NCBI GenBank assembly: GCA_016212705.1
Contig: JACREU010000079.1
Span: forward strand, 1-44,109
Length of the DNA: 44,109 nt
Source: Deltaproteobacteria bacterium
Lineage (GTDB): Bacteria; Desulfobacterota; GWC2-55-46
Reading direction: 5' to 3'
Shown here: positions 25,376-32,204 of the stretch, in pieces
How the letters are laid out: every line of letters starts with the position of its first letter
How positions within the stretch are numbered: the stretch's first letter is position 1
Notes under the pieces: generated by a model
What the model saw: the letters and a program-made list of their open reading frames with translations, nothing else
The model's database searches: none
What the model was told of the DNA's origin: nothing
Made by a program: the position numbers and the translations under genes

Positions 25376-25666
25376 TTACCTGTCTTCCGGGAGCTTGTAC
25401 CCCTTGCCCGCAAACTGGACATTCTCCGGGTCCTCGCACCTCGGGGGCGAGACCGCGTGGACTCCGCCGCACTTGGGACACTTTCCGACGAATGTCTTCA
25501 AGACAAAACCCTCGCCGCACCCCTGGCACTTTATCTTCAACCCTCCGTCCGGGATAGGCGCGTTCCGGACAGCCCCGCCGTGCGCCTGATTGACAAACTC
25601 TACAAGCTCAACACCCTCTGAAAACGGCCCGCCGCCGGACGGCCCGCAACTTCCGCAGTCACCCAT
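25376..25666 (-). CDS. Small zinc-ribbon protein
   Basis: This 96-residue cysteine-rich protein starts MGDCGSCGPSGGGPFSEGVE. Cysteine pairs occur as CGSC at residues 4-7, CQGC near residue 50 and CPKC near residue 63, with one more Cys later (PPRCEDPE). The last pairs fit a rubredoxin-like zinc ribbon or possibly a metal cluster. GAGGAGG eight bases before ATG 25666 fixes the start; the longer frame to 25744 runs through the promoter. There is no signal peptide. I do not recognise a named family. The N-terminal Cys-Gly pattern resembles those of small regulatory or metallocluster-associated proteins. It is transcribed alone, convergent with the antiporter gene. Confidence 0.85.
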   Translation of the reverse strand: MGDCGSCGPSGGGPFSEGVELVEFVNQAHGGAVRNAPIPDGGLKIKCQGCGEGFVLKTFVGKCPKCGGVHAVSPPRCEDPENVQFAGKGYKLPEDR

Positions 25667-25715
25667 ACGAAAAACCTCCTCGATATTGAAAATTTGCCCA
25701 AAAGCCAATTGTTTA

Positions 25716-25744
25716 AAGATACTACAAAAGGCCCTGGCATTCAA
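25716..25744 (-). promoter_or_regulatory. Probable promoter of the zinc-ribbon gene
   Basis: On the minus strand, TTGAAT (25739-25744) and TATCTT (25716-25721) are separated by 17 bases. It lies within the divergent gap 25667-25971, which otherwise contains only AT-rich sequence and the plus-strand promoter at 25885. Confidence 0.55.
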
Positions 25745-25884
25745 TCGGAAATATTAGCGCATTCCAGGTGCCTTGCATATGACATTTCTGAGGCTTACCC
25801 CTGAAAGGCGGCTAAGAGGCGTCGTCGTCTTTTTGCCGGTTTTTGTATTAATTTTCCATTCAGCTTTATTTTTGTAATCATTTT

Positions 25885-25913
25885 TTGACTAATTCAGCTT
25901 TTTGGGATAGGAT
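25885..25913 (+). promoter_or_regulatory. Probable promoter of the REC-PAS-GGDEF-EAL gene
   Basis: TTGACT (25885-25890), a 17-base spacer and TAGGAT (25908-25913) lie about 60 bases before the ATG. The surrounding sequence is AT-rich. No other reading frame is convincing in this gap. Confidence 0.5.
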
Positions 25914-25971
25914 ATGAAGGGTTTAGAAGAAAAAAATCCATGCCTCCAAGCCGTGCAAAAAAGGCCGTTAT

Positions 25972-28311
25972 ATGCTGGAAGAGACCAGGTCAGACGAAAT
26001 CCCGCCGAAGCTCGCATACCATCCCGGAGCAGAGATACTCATCATAGAGGACAGCGCGGTTCAGGCAGAGGTGCTTAAGAAGACCCTCACCATGGCCGGC
26101 TACGAGGCCGCCGTCGCCCGGGACGGCTTTCGCGCGCTTGAGATGATAAGACAGAGAAGGCCCGCGTTGGTGATAAGCGACATTGCGATGCCCTTGATCG
26201 ACGGGTACGAGGTATGCCGCGCCATAAAGAAGGACGAGCAACTCCGCGATATCCCGGTCATACTCCTCACCGCATTCATAGACAAAACCCATGTCATAAG
26301 GGGGCTCGACTCAGGGGCCGACGAGTATATAACCAAGCCCTATGACCCGGACCTCCTCCTCTCGACTATAAGCCGCCTCCTGTCCGGCACGGACGAGGGG
26401 AGGATAACTGAGACCTCACGGGGCCTCGAAGTAGAGATCGACGGCAACAGGCACATCATCTCCGCGGGGAGAGGGGCGATAATGGAGGCCCTCCTTTCGA
26501 CATACGAAAACGCGATGCGCCAGTACAAGAAGCTCTTCGTGGCCGAATCTGCGCTCCAGTCCCTGAACGAGACCCTGGAGGAAAAGGTCAGGCAAAGGAC
26601 AGCCGAGCTTGAGGCCGAGATAAACGAGAGGAAGATGGCGGAGCAGGAGGTAAGGAAGCTCTCGACGATAATCGGGCAGAGCGCGAACATAATATTCGTC
26701 ACGGACGGTCAAGGCATGATCCGGTTCGTGAACCCGATGTTCGAAAAAGTTAGCGGGTACAAGGGGCCTGAGGCGGTCGGCAGGACGCCCTGGGACCTTC
26801 AGGCCGACCCGGAGCTTCGGGAAGACATACGCCACATCTGGGAAGGGGTGCTCAAGGGCAAGCCCTGGAGCGGGGTCCTGAAAAAGGAAAAAAAGGACGG
26901 CCAGGAATACTGGGTGGAGAGCGTGATGACGCCTCTACGGAACGAGTCCGACGAGACGACCGGGTACCTTGCCATCCAGGAGGACGTCACTGAAAAGAGA
27001 CAGACCTCCGCGAGGATAAAGTACCTCGCCCAATACGACCCCGTGACCGGGCTCCTCAACAGGGCGAGGTTCCTGTCGCGCCTCGAAGAGGCGATATCCT
27101 TCAACCGAGTAGAAGGGCGCGCATACTCCCTTCTTGTTGCAAATATAGACAGCTTCAAGCTAATAAACGACGCCTACGGCCACAACACCGGCGACGAGGC
27201 CTTGAAAAGTGTGGCGCGGCTCCTGCTGACGCTCTCTGAAAACAATCCCCGGCTCCGGAGTGATTGCGCCGGGGAGGTCCTGCTCTCCCGCCTCGGCGCT
27301 GACGAGTTCGCGGTCTTTTTCGGATGCGCCGCAAGGGACGAGGCAGTCGCCGTTGCCGAGGCGATCCGCGCGGGCGCGGAGTCCATCTCCTCCGGAACGC
27401 CCGAGAGGATGACCCTCAGCATAGGAGGCGCGCTCTACCCGGAACACTCCGAGGACTCGACGGGCCTCCTTACCAAGGCGGACGCGGCCCTCTACAGGGC
27501 CAAGACCCTCGGCAGGAACAGGTGCCATATGTTCGAGCCCGAGGACCGGGACCTCGAGAACATGCAGAGCAGGCTCTCCTGGAAAAACCGCATAGTGAGC
27601 GCGATAGAGGACGGGAGATTCCAGCCCTGGTTCCAGCCCATCATGGACCTCAAAAGCAATTCGGTAAACCACTTCGAGGTGCTGGCGAGGATGCAGGACG
27701 AGACCGGCGAGATAGTCCTGCCGTCCAGGTTCATAGAGATCGCCGAGACGTTCGGCATAATAAACCATATCGACAGGATGATAATTGACAAGGCCTTCCG
27801 GTTCAGGGAGAGCAGGCCCCCGGACGGGATGACTTTCTCCATGAACATCTCGGGTAAGAACCTCGGTGACAGCGACTTCCTCTCGTTCCTGAAGGGCAGG
27901 ATAGCCGGGGCCGGGGAGATGGCAAAGCACTTCATATTCGAGATAACGGAGACGGCGGCGGTCAAGGACGTTGACAAGGCGGTGCGTTTCATAAATACGC
28001 TCAAAGAGATGGGTTGCCAGTTCTCGCTCGACGACTTCGGCGTGGGCTTCTCCTCTTTCACATACCTCAAGATGATGGACGTGGATTTTCTGAAGATCGA
28101 CGGGTCTTTCATAAAGAAGCTCGACACCGACCATAAGGACCGCTTGTTCGTCAAAACGATAGTGGACGTCGCAAGGGAATTGAAGATCAGAACCGTCGCC
28201 GAGTTCGTGGAGAGGGCCGAGACGCTCGAAGTCCTCCGGGAGTACGGGGTCGACTTCGCGCAGGGGTACTACATAGGGAGGCCGGGGCCGGGGCTGAATT
28301 ACCTGGCGTAG
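25972..28311 (+). CDS. Response regulator with REC, PAS, degenerate GGDEF and EAL domains
   Basis: This 779-residue protein is predicted to control cyclic-di-GMP. The REC domain (residues 20-138) has phosphoacceptor Asp70 (VISDIAMPLIDGYE), Thr100 and Lys122. A coiled coil (185-228) leads to a PAS domain (228-345, including FVTDGQGMIRFVN). The GGDEF domain (355-520) carries GADEF at 442-446 instead of GGDEF and lacks an obvious RxxD inhibitory site, so cyclase activity is doubtful. The EAL domain (545-779) has the variant EVLAR but keeps Glu569, Asn625, Glu657, Asp687-Asp688, Lys708, Glu744 and Gln764, so phosphodiesterase activity is likely. No histidine kinase gene is adjacent; the input kinase must be elsewhere. 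Confidence 0.93.
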   Translation: MLEETRSDEIPPKLAYHPGAEILIIEDSAVQAEVLKKTLTMAGYEAAVARDGFRALEMIRQRRPALVISDIAMPLIDGYEVCRAIKKDEQLRDIPVILLTAFIDKTHVIRGLDSGADEYITKPYDPDLLLSTISRLLSGTDEGRITETSRGLEVEIDGNRHIISAGRGAIMEALLSTYENAMRQYKKLFVAESALQSLNETLEEKVRQRTAELEAEINERKMAEQEVRKLSTIIGQSANIIFVTDGQGMIRFVNPMFEKVSGYKGPEAVGRTPWDLQADPELREDIRHIWEGVLKGKPWSGVLKKEKKDGQEYWVESVMTPLRNESDETTGYLAIQEDVTEKRQTSARIKYLAQYDPVTGLLNRARFLSRLEEAISFNRVEGRAYSLLVANIDSFKLINDAYGHNTGDEALKSVARLLLTLSENNPRLRSDCAGEVLLSRLGADEFAVFFGCAARDEAVAVAEAIRAGAESISSGTPERMTLSIGGALYPEHSEDSTGLLTKADAALYRAKTLGRNRCHMFEPEDRDLENMQSRLSWKNRIVSAIEDGRFQPWFQPIMDLKSNSVNHFEVLARMQDETGEIVLPSRFIEIAETFGIINHIDRMIIDKAFRFRESRPPDGMTFSMNISGKNLGDSDFLSFLKGRIAGAGEMAKHFIFEITETAAVKDVDKAVRFINTLKEMGCQFSLDDFGVGFSSFTYLKMMDVDFLKIDGSFIKKLDTDHKDRLFVKTIVDVARELKIRTVAEFVERAETLEVLREYGVDFAQGYYIGRPGPGLNYLA

Positions 28312-28401
28312 GGGGCCGGAAAAACGAAATCTTTTCAGGACGGCGCCTGAATATGCGGAATCCCCTGGAATAGATACAGGCGTCAGGATGATCCAGTTTG
28401 C

Positions 28402-28680
28402 TTATCTGGAGGCATGCAACTCTTCATCAACCTTCTCGGCAAGGAGTATTTTCAACAAGGACTGATAAGGGACATCCCGCTTGTTGGCCAGGGTCTTCAG
28501 ATGCTCAAGCAGGGATTCGGGAAGGCGGATAGAGATAGTCCTTGTGGAAGGTTTTAACTCGGGGAATATCGCCTTCTTGGCCCTGGAATAGTCGATATAC
28601 TCCGTAGAGTCGTGTGTTGCCCAAAAACCCCTTTCATCTTCCTCATTCTTGAATTTGGGGATTTTTTTCTGCTTCTTCAT
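28402..28680 (-). CDS. Ribbon-helix-helix (CopG/BrnA-like) antitoxin
   Basis: This 92-residue antitoxin is encoded directly after, and overlapping by 38 bp, the BrnT-like toxin gene. A Lys-rich N-terminal toxin-binding region (MKKQKKIPKFKNEEDERGFW) precedes a ribbon-helix-helix DNA-binding domain (about residues 46-85, RTISIRLPESLLEHLKTLAN). This fold typically neutralises the toxin and represses the shared promoter. It differs from classical BrnA in the sequence around FWATHDSTEYIDYSRAKKAI, which resembles the CopG-antitoxin family; either label is possible. The gene is AT-rich compared with its neighbours and convergent with the EAL gene, which suggests recent acquisition. Confidence 0.85.
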   Translation of the reverse strand: MKKQKKIPKFKNEEDERGFWATHDSTEYIDYSRAKKAIFPELKPSTRTISIRLPESLLEHLKTLANKRDVPYQSLLKILLAEKVDEELHASR

Positions 28681-28972
28681 AAACCTTCCTCTCTCGTTTG
28701 CTCATATCCCTTGCCGATATCACCCTTATTTTTTTCGCTCTAATCGTAATAACCATAAAAAGCAATCGGCCATTATCAGTTTTGCCTAAAAGATAGTAGC
28801 GGTCTTCTGTTTGTGAATGGGTCTCATCGCTTTTCACCAACAACGGCGCTCTAAAAAAGACCTCCTCGCATTCCATATGGCTTACGTTGTGTTTTTCCCA
28901 ATTCTTAAGTAAATTCCCCTTGTCCCATTCAAAACCTTGCAGATTCAGCAATATGTCATTTCGCCGCTTCAT
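28643..28972 (-). CDS. brnT: BrnT-family ribonuclease toxin
   Basis: This 109-residue type II toxin belongs to the RelE/BrnT fold, whose members cleave RNA and slow growth. The family signature appears as GFEWDKGNLLKNWEKHNVSH, followed by CEEVFFRAPLL, DRYYLLGKTDNGRLLFMVIT and a basic C-terminal region (IRAKKIRVISARDMSKRERK). The last three residues before the stop lie inside the antitoxin reading frame because the genes overlap. The toxin gene comes first, as in brnTA operons. ATG at 28972 lacks a ribosome-binding site and lies about 14 bases from the -10, so the message is almost leaderless. It diverges from a restriction-modification operon. Confidence 0.88.
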   Translation of the reverse strand: MKRRNDILLNLQGFEWDKGNLLKNWEKHNVSHMECEEVFFRAPLLVKSDETHSQTEDRYYLLGKTDNGRLLFMVITIRAKKIRVISARDMSKRERKVYEEAEKNPQIQE

Positions 28973-28986
28973 GAATGTATATTATG

Positions 28987-29015
28987 AATATATACAAAGA
29001 GGCTTTTTTTGTCAA
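28987..29015 (-). promoter_or_regulatory. Promoter and candidate operator of the brnT operon
   Basis: On the minus strand a perfect -35 TTGACA (29010-29015), 17-base spacer and -10 TATATT (28987-28992) precede the toxin gene. Directly over the -10 and the start codon lie two direct repeats, TATATTCAT and TACATTCAT (28971-28992), a plausible binding site for the RHH antitoxin. The rest of the 28973-29251 gap contains AT-rich sequence and the divergent promoter of the restriction-modification operon, but no convincing gene. Confidence 0.7.
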
Positions 29016-29215
29016 GGTCCCACCTGCGCGCTCCCATACGGGGGCAAAGCGCTTTTTGTACTGGATACGTAGTCTTCTCAAGTCTGACAGACGTGCCGAT
29101 TATACGTCCTATAATCTTTTGTTGGCAAAAACCATCAAATTTAATCCTGTTTACAGCCGCTTCCGCAAAACCTCCCTCTTGGTATGCGTCTTTTGAATTA
29201 TTACATATAGTCTCT

Positions 29216-29243
29216 TTAACATTCCCCCGTAAAAATCTATACT
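29216..29243 (+). promoter_or_regulatory. Promoter of the C-M-R operon with a possible C-box half site
   Basis: TTAACA (29216-29221), a 16-base spacer and TATACT (29238-29243) precede the controller gene. Only eight bases separate the -10 from ATG 29252, so the transcript would begin at or near the start codon. TATAGTC at 29206-29212, just upstream of the -35, equals a half site of known C-protein operators of the Esp1396I type; a clear second half site is not visible. Confidence 0.6.
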
Positions 29244-29251
29244 TTGCAGAC

Positions 29252-29479
29252 ATGAAAGCGCGCTCGAAGGACCAGAGGTGTGTCGCTCTCGGCCTTACAA
29301 TCAAAAAACTGAGAGAACAAAAGAAGCTTACTCAAGAGCAACTTGCCGAAAAAGCTGACATTCACACCAGCTACATAGGGCAGATTGAGAGAGGGATGAG
29401 ATATCCCTCTCTCAAAATTTTATTCAAGATTGCAGATGCGCTAAATGCAAAAATAATCGACCTTTTTAAAGAAGTGTAG
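29252..29479 (+). CDS. Controller (C) protein of restriction-modification system, HTH XRE
   Basis: This is a 75-residue helix-turn-helix regulator. C proteins bind as dimers upstream of their own gene and time expression of methyltransferase before endonuclease. The helix-turn-helix covers about residues 14-55 (TIKKLREQKKLTQEQLAEKA, then HTSYIGQIERGMRYPSLKIL), and the protein ends in a short dimer helix (IIDLFKEV). Length and lack of any other domain match C.AhdI/C.PvuII types. It lies 12 bases before the methyltransferase gene in the same direction. The ATG at 29252 lacks a ribosome-binding site and sits eight bases from the -10, consistent with leaderless translation known for several C genes. 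A longer frame from 29009 is rejected because it runs through the promoter. Confidence 0.88.
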   Translation: MKARSKDQRCVALGLTIKKLREQKKLTQEQLAEKADIHTSYIGQIERGMRYPSLKILFKIADALNAKIIDLFKEV

Positions 29480-29491
29480 CCGGAAGTTTTA

Positions 29492-30382
29492 ATGAATAAA
29501 AAGAAACCTAAGACCAAGGAATATCAACTCCCAGACGACTCACTTTCCTTTTATATTTCAGAGGAAACATCTGAATATGAAAAAAAGAGACCGTTCGCTG
29601 TCTATTATGACAACCCTGAACACTCCGTCCGTCTTCTAAAAGGTAATTGCATAGAAGTTTTAAATCAGGCACGAGAGAACAGCGTCGATCTTATCTTTGC
29701 CGACCCGCCTTACTTTCTCTCAAACGGGGGTATCACCTGTCACGCCGGGAAAATGGTCTCGGTAAATAAGGGCAAGTGGGACAAATCCAGGGGTGCTGAG
29801 GAAAACCATAAGTTCAATCTCGAATGGCTTAAAGCCTGCCAGCGTGTCTTAACACCAAACGGTACGATATGGGTATCCGGAACAACCCATATAATTTATT
29901 CGATTGGTTTCGCCATGCAGGAGCTTGGCTTTAAGATTCTAAACGACATCGTTTGGTATAAACGCAATGCTCCGCCTAATCTTTCCTGCAGATATTTTAC
30001 CCACTCTACTGAAATTGTCTTGTGGGCCGCCAAGGACAAAAAAAGTAAGCACTATTTTAATTACCCACTGATGAAATCTATTAACAATGGAAAGCAGATG
30101 CGTAATGTTTGGGAAATGCCAGCTCCCAGACGCGAAGAAAAAAAATTCGGGAAACACCCCACACAAAAGTCCTTGGAGCTTTTAGACAGAATAATTCTGT
30201 CTTCATCAAAAGAGGGCGATTTGGTGCTTGATCCGTTCTGTGGTAGCTCAACTACTGGTGTTGCGGCAGTATCGTTACAAAGAAAGTATGTCGGTATTGA
30301 TACAGAAGATGATTATCTTGAATTATCGAGAATGCGGCTTGAAGAGGCCATCAGTAAACCAAAAATATTTGCGGCTGTTTAG
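29492..30382 (+). CDS. DNA adenine methyltransferase, beta class (DpnA/GATC-like)
   Basis: This 296-residue SAM-dependent N6-adenine (or N4-cytosine) methyltransferase is the modification part of the C-M-R operon. The catalytic motif IV is DPPYFLSNGG (residues 71-80) and the SAM motif I is LDPFCGSSTTG (about 246-256). Catalytic-before-SAM order defines the beta class. The segment KMVSVNKGKWDKS just after motif IV resembles M.DpnA-type enzymes that methylate GATC, so GATC is the leading guess for the target. A GGAAG site precedes the start. The gene is strongly AT-rich, unlike the surrounding chromosome. It protects host DNA from the endonuclease encoded 10 bases downstream. Confidence 0.9.
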   Translation: MNKKKPKTKEYQLPDDSLSFYISEETSEYEKKRPFAVYYDNPEHSVRLLKGNCIEVLNQARENSVDLIFADPPYFLSNGGITCHAGKMVSVNKGKWDKSRGAEENHKFNLEWLKACQRVLTPNGTIWVSGTTHIIYSIGFAMQELGFKILNDIVWYKRNAPPNLSCRYFTHSTEIVLWAAKDKKSKHYFNYPLMKSINNGKQMRNVWEMPAPRREEKKFGKHPTQKSLELLDRIILSSSKEGDLVLDPFCGSSTTGVAAVSLQRKYVGIDTEDDYLELSRMRLEEAISKPKIFAAV

Positions 30383-30392
30383 ACGGTAGGCG

Positions 30393-31004
30393 ATGGAACG
30401 AGCAGAAGCTGTTAAAAAAATTTCACTACTTATAGGTAAAGACCTTAGAAAACTAGCCAATGATTATCAGGTTACAGTTTTTATAAATGGGAAAAAGAAC
30501 AAAGGATGGGCCGGGCATGTAATTGAACGGTATTTGGGGTTACCTATTAACAGCTCTCAATCACCTAATTTTGGCTCTTGGGAATTGAAGACAGTGTCAT
30601 TAAAGCATCTCGCAGACAAGAGCATTACGGTGAAAGAGACGATGGCAATAACAATGATAGATCCCTACAATATAGTAAGAACAGAATTTGAGGATAGCCA
30701 TTTATTGGCTAAATTAAAAAAAACTGTTATAGCCGCAAGAATTTGGGAAAATCAACTTGAGCAGTCATCTATTCTGCATTCCGTAAGAACATTTGATTTA
30801 GGGGATGCAGAGATTTATCAGCAAGTAAAAGCTGATTATAATTTAGTTAGAGAAACAATTATCAAAAAGGGGTTTTCTGCTTTGACTGGCAGAATGGGTG
30901 TTTATATTCAGCCTAGAACAAAAGGCGCCGGGCATGGCAGTATTACAAGAGCCTTTTACGCAAGAGTTCCTTTTCTAAAGAAAATAATCTTATCTACAAC
31001 ATAG
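30393..31004 (+). CDS. MutH/Sau3AI-like type II restriction endonuclease
   Basis: This 203-residue protein is predicted to cut unmethylated target DNA. KGWAGHVIERYLGLPINSSQ followed by SPNFGSWELKT resembles the E. coli MutH core (KGWIGVLLEIWLG and VELKT). Glu45, Glu64 and Lys66 match MutH Glu56, Glu77 and Lys79. The position of the metal-binding Asp70 is Asn59 here, with the same 14-residue spacing from Glu45; the gap to the ExK motif is two residues shorter. A C-terminal GVYIQPRTKGAGHGSITRAF segment resembles the MutH DNA-recognition part. MutH and Sau3AI act at GATC, which agrees with the DpnA-like methyltransferase. It is the last gene of the operon, nine bases from convergent dgt. Confidence 0.75.
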   Translation: MERAEAVKKISLLIGKDLRKLANDYQVTVFINGKKNKGWAGHVIERYLGLPINSSQSPNFGSWELKTVSLKHLADKSITVKETMAITMIDPYNIVRTEFEDSHLLAKLKKTVIAARIWENQLEQSSILHSVRTFDLGDAEIYQQVKADYNLVRETIIKKGFSALTGRMGVYIQPRTKGAGHGSITRAFYARVPFLKKIILSTT

Positions 31005-31013
31005 GCCTTCCCC

Positions 31014-32171
31014 CTACACCCTCTCGTACGGGTCAAACAACTTCTTATACTCGTCCAGCGCGAACCTGTCCGTCATCCCTGCGATGTAGTCGCAGACGAC
31101 CCGGTGCTTGTCCCTGCCGGACTTGTCAATCAGCGAATAGACATGCGGTGGCAGGAGCTTCGGGGCCCTAAGGTAAGCCTTGAAGAGCTCCTTTATTATC
31201 CGCTCGGCCTTGTCCGCCATGCGCACGACCCTGTGGTGCCTGTACAGGTTCTCTTTGAGGAATTTTTTCAACTGGCGGTTCTTCCTGTCCATCTCCGGGG
31301 AAAAACGCGCTACCACCCCCCCCGCCCTTACGTCGTCGAGCGACCTTATCCCTTCGGCCTCTATCGTCTTCAAGACCGTATCGACGAGGTCCGTCACCTG
31401 CGCGTTGATTATCTTTACGATGGTCTGGTACTTGAGCACCTTAAAATCCGCCTCCGGGTACAGGGCCTTCACCTCGTCGAAGAACCCGCTGTAGAGGCCG
31501 ACCGACTTAAGCGCCGAAGGGTCTATCATCTCGGATGACATCCCGTCGTCTATGTCGTGGTTGTTGTAGGCTATCTCGTCGGCGAGGTCTGCTATCTGGG
31601 CTTCGAGGCACGCGGACTTTTCTTTTTCATACTCGGAGTTTACGCCGGGCCTGTCGTGCTCCGAGGAGTGTTTCACTATCCCCTCCCTCACTTCATAGGT
31701 AAGGTTAAGGCCGGCAAACCCCGGATACCGTTTTTCAAGCTCCTCGACTATCCGGAGGCTGTGGGCGTTGTGCTCGAACCCTCCGTGGTCGGACATAAGC
31801 TCGTTCAGCACGTTTTCCCCGGAATGGCCGAACGGAGGGTGACCTAAGTCATGGGAAAGCGCGATGGCTTCTGATAAATCTTCATTAAGGGCAAGGGCCC
31901 TCGCTATGGTCCGGGATATCTGGGCGACCTCTATGGTGTGCGTGAGCCTCGTCCTGTAGTGGTCGCCCTCGTGGAATACGAAGACCTGGGTCTTGTACTC
32001 AAGACGCCTGAATGCGTGGCAGTGTATGATACGGTCGCGGTCCCTCTGGAAAGGGGTCCTGAAGGGATGCTCGGCCTCCGGGTGCCTGCGCCCCCTCGTC
32101 TCCGCGCTCTTTACGGCGTAGGCGGCGAGCCTCTGGGCTTCAAGCTCCGGGTAATTAGGCTCTTTTGACAT
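31014..32171 (-). CDS. dgt: Deoxyguanosinetriphosphate triphosphohydrolase-like protein
   Basis: This HD-domain enzyme hydrolyses dGTP or other dNTPs to deoxynucleosides and tripolyphosphate. From ATG at 32171 it has 385 residues. Motifs are RDRDRIIHCHAFRRLEYKTQ (substrate contact), the first metal histidine in RTRLTHTIEVAQ, the HD pair in ALSHDLGHPPFGHSGE and the last metal Asp in LADEIAYNNHDIDDG. The longer frame starts with TTG at 32189; the ATG is preferred and has GGGGA upstream. The shorter length compared with E. coli Dgt (505 residues) is typical of the dGTPase type found in many bacteria. It is convergent with the restriction operon and marks the return to GC-rich sequence. Confidence 0.92.
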   Translation of the reverse strand: MSKEPNYPELEAQRLAAYAVKSAETRGRRHPEAEHPFRTPFQRDRDRIIHCHAFRRLEYKTQVFVFHEGDHYRTRLTHTIEVAQISRTIARALALNEDLSEAIALSHDLGHPPFGHSGENVLNELMSDHGGFEHNAHSLRIVEELEKRYPGFAGLNLTYEVREGIVKHSSEHDRPGVNSEYEKEKSACLEAQIADLADEIAYNNHDIDDGMSSEMIDPSALKSVGLYSGFFDEVKALYPEADFKVLKYQTIVKIINAQVTDLVDTVLKTIEAEGIRSLDDVRAGGVVARFSPEMDRKNRQLKKFLKENLYRHHRVVRMADKAERIIKELFKAYLRAPKLLPPHVYSLIDKSGRDKHRVVCDYIAGMTDRFALDEYKKLFDPYERV

Positions 32172-32198
32172 TGACAAATCCCCAAACAACTATAAAAT
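32171..32198 (+). promoter_or_regulatory. Promoter of the Slp-like lipoprotein gene
   Basis: TTGACA (32171-32176), a 16-base spacer and TAAAAT (32193-32198) lie directly before ATG 32205, leaving six bases between the -10 and the start codon. No ribosome-binding site is present, so a leaderless message is likely. The element begins at the first base of the divergent dgt start codon. A minus-strand -10 for dgt (TATAGT, 32189-32194) overlaps it. Confidence 0.65.
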
Positions 32199-32204
32199 TA
32201 AACT

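Noticed and set aside
29009-29251. N-terminal extension of the controller protein
   Set aside because: It passes through the promoter and -10 element and does not resemble any C-protein N-terminus.
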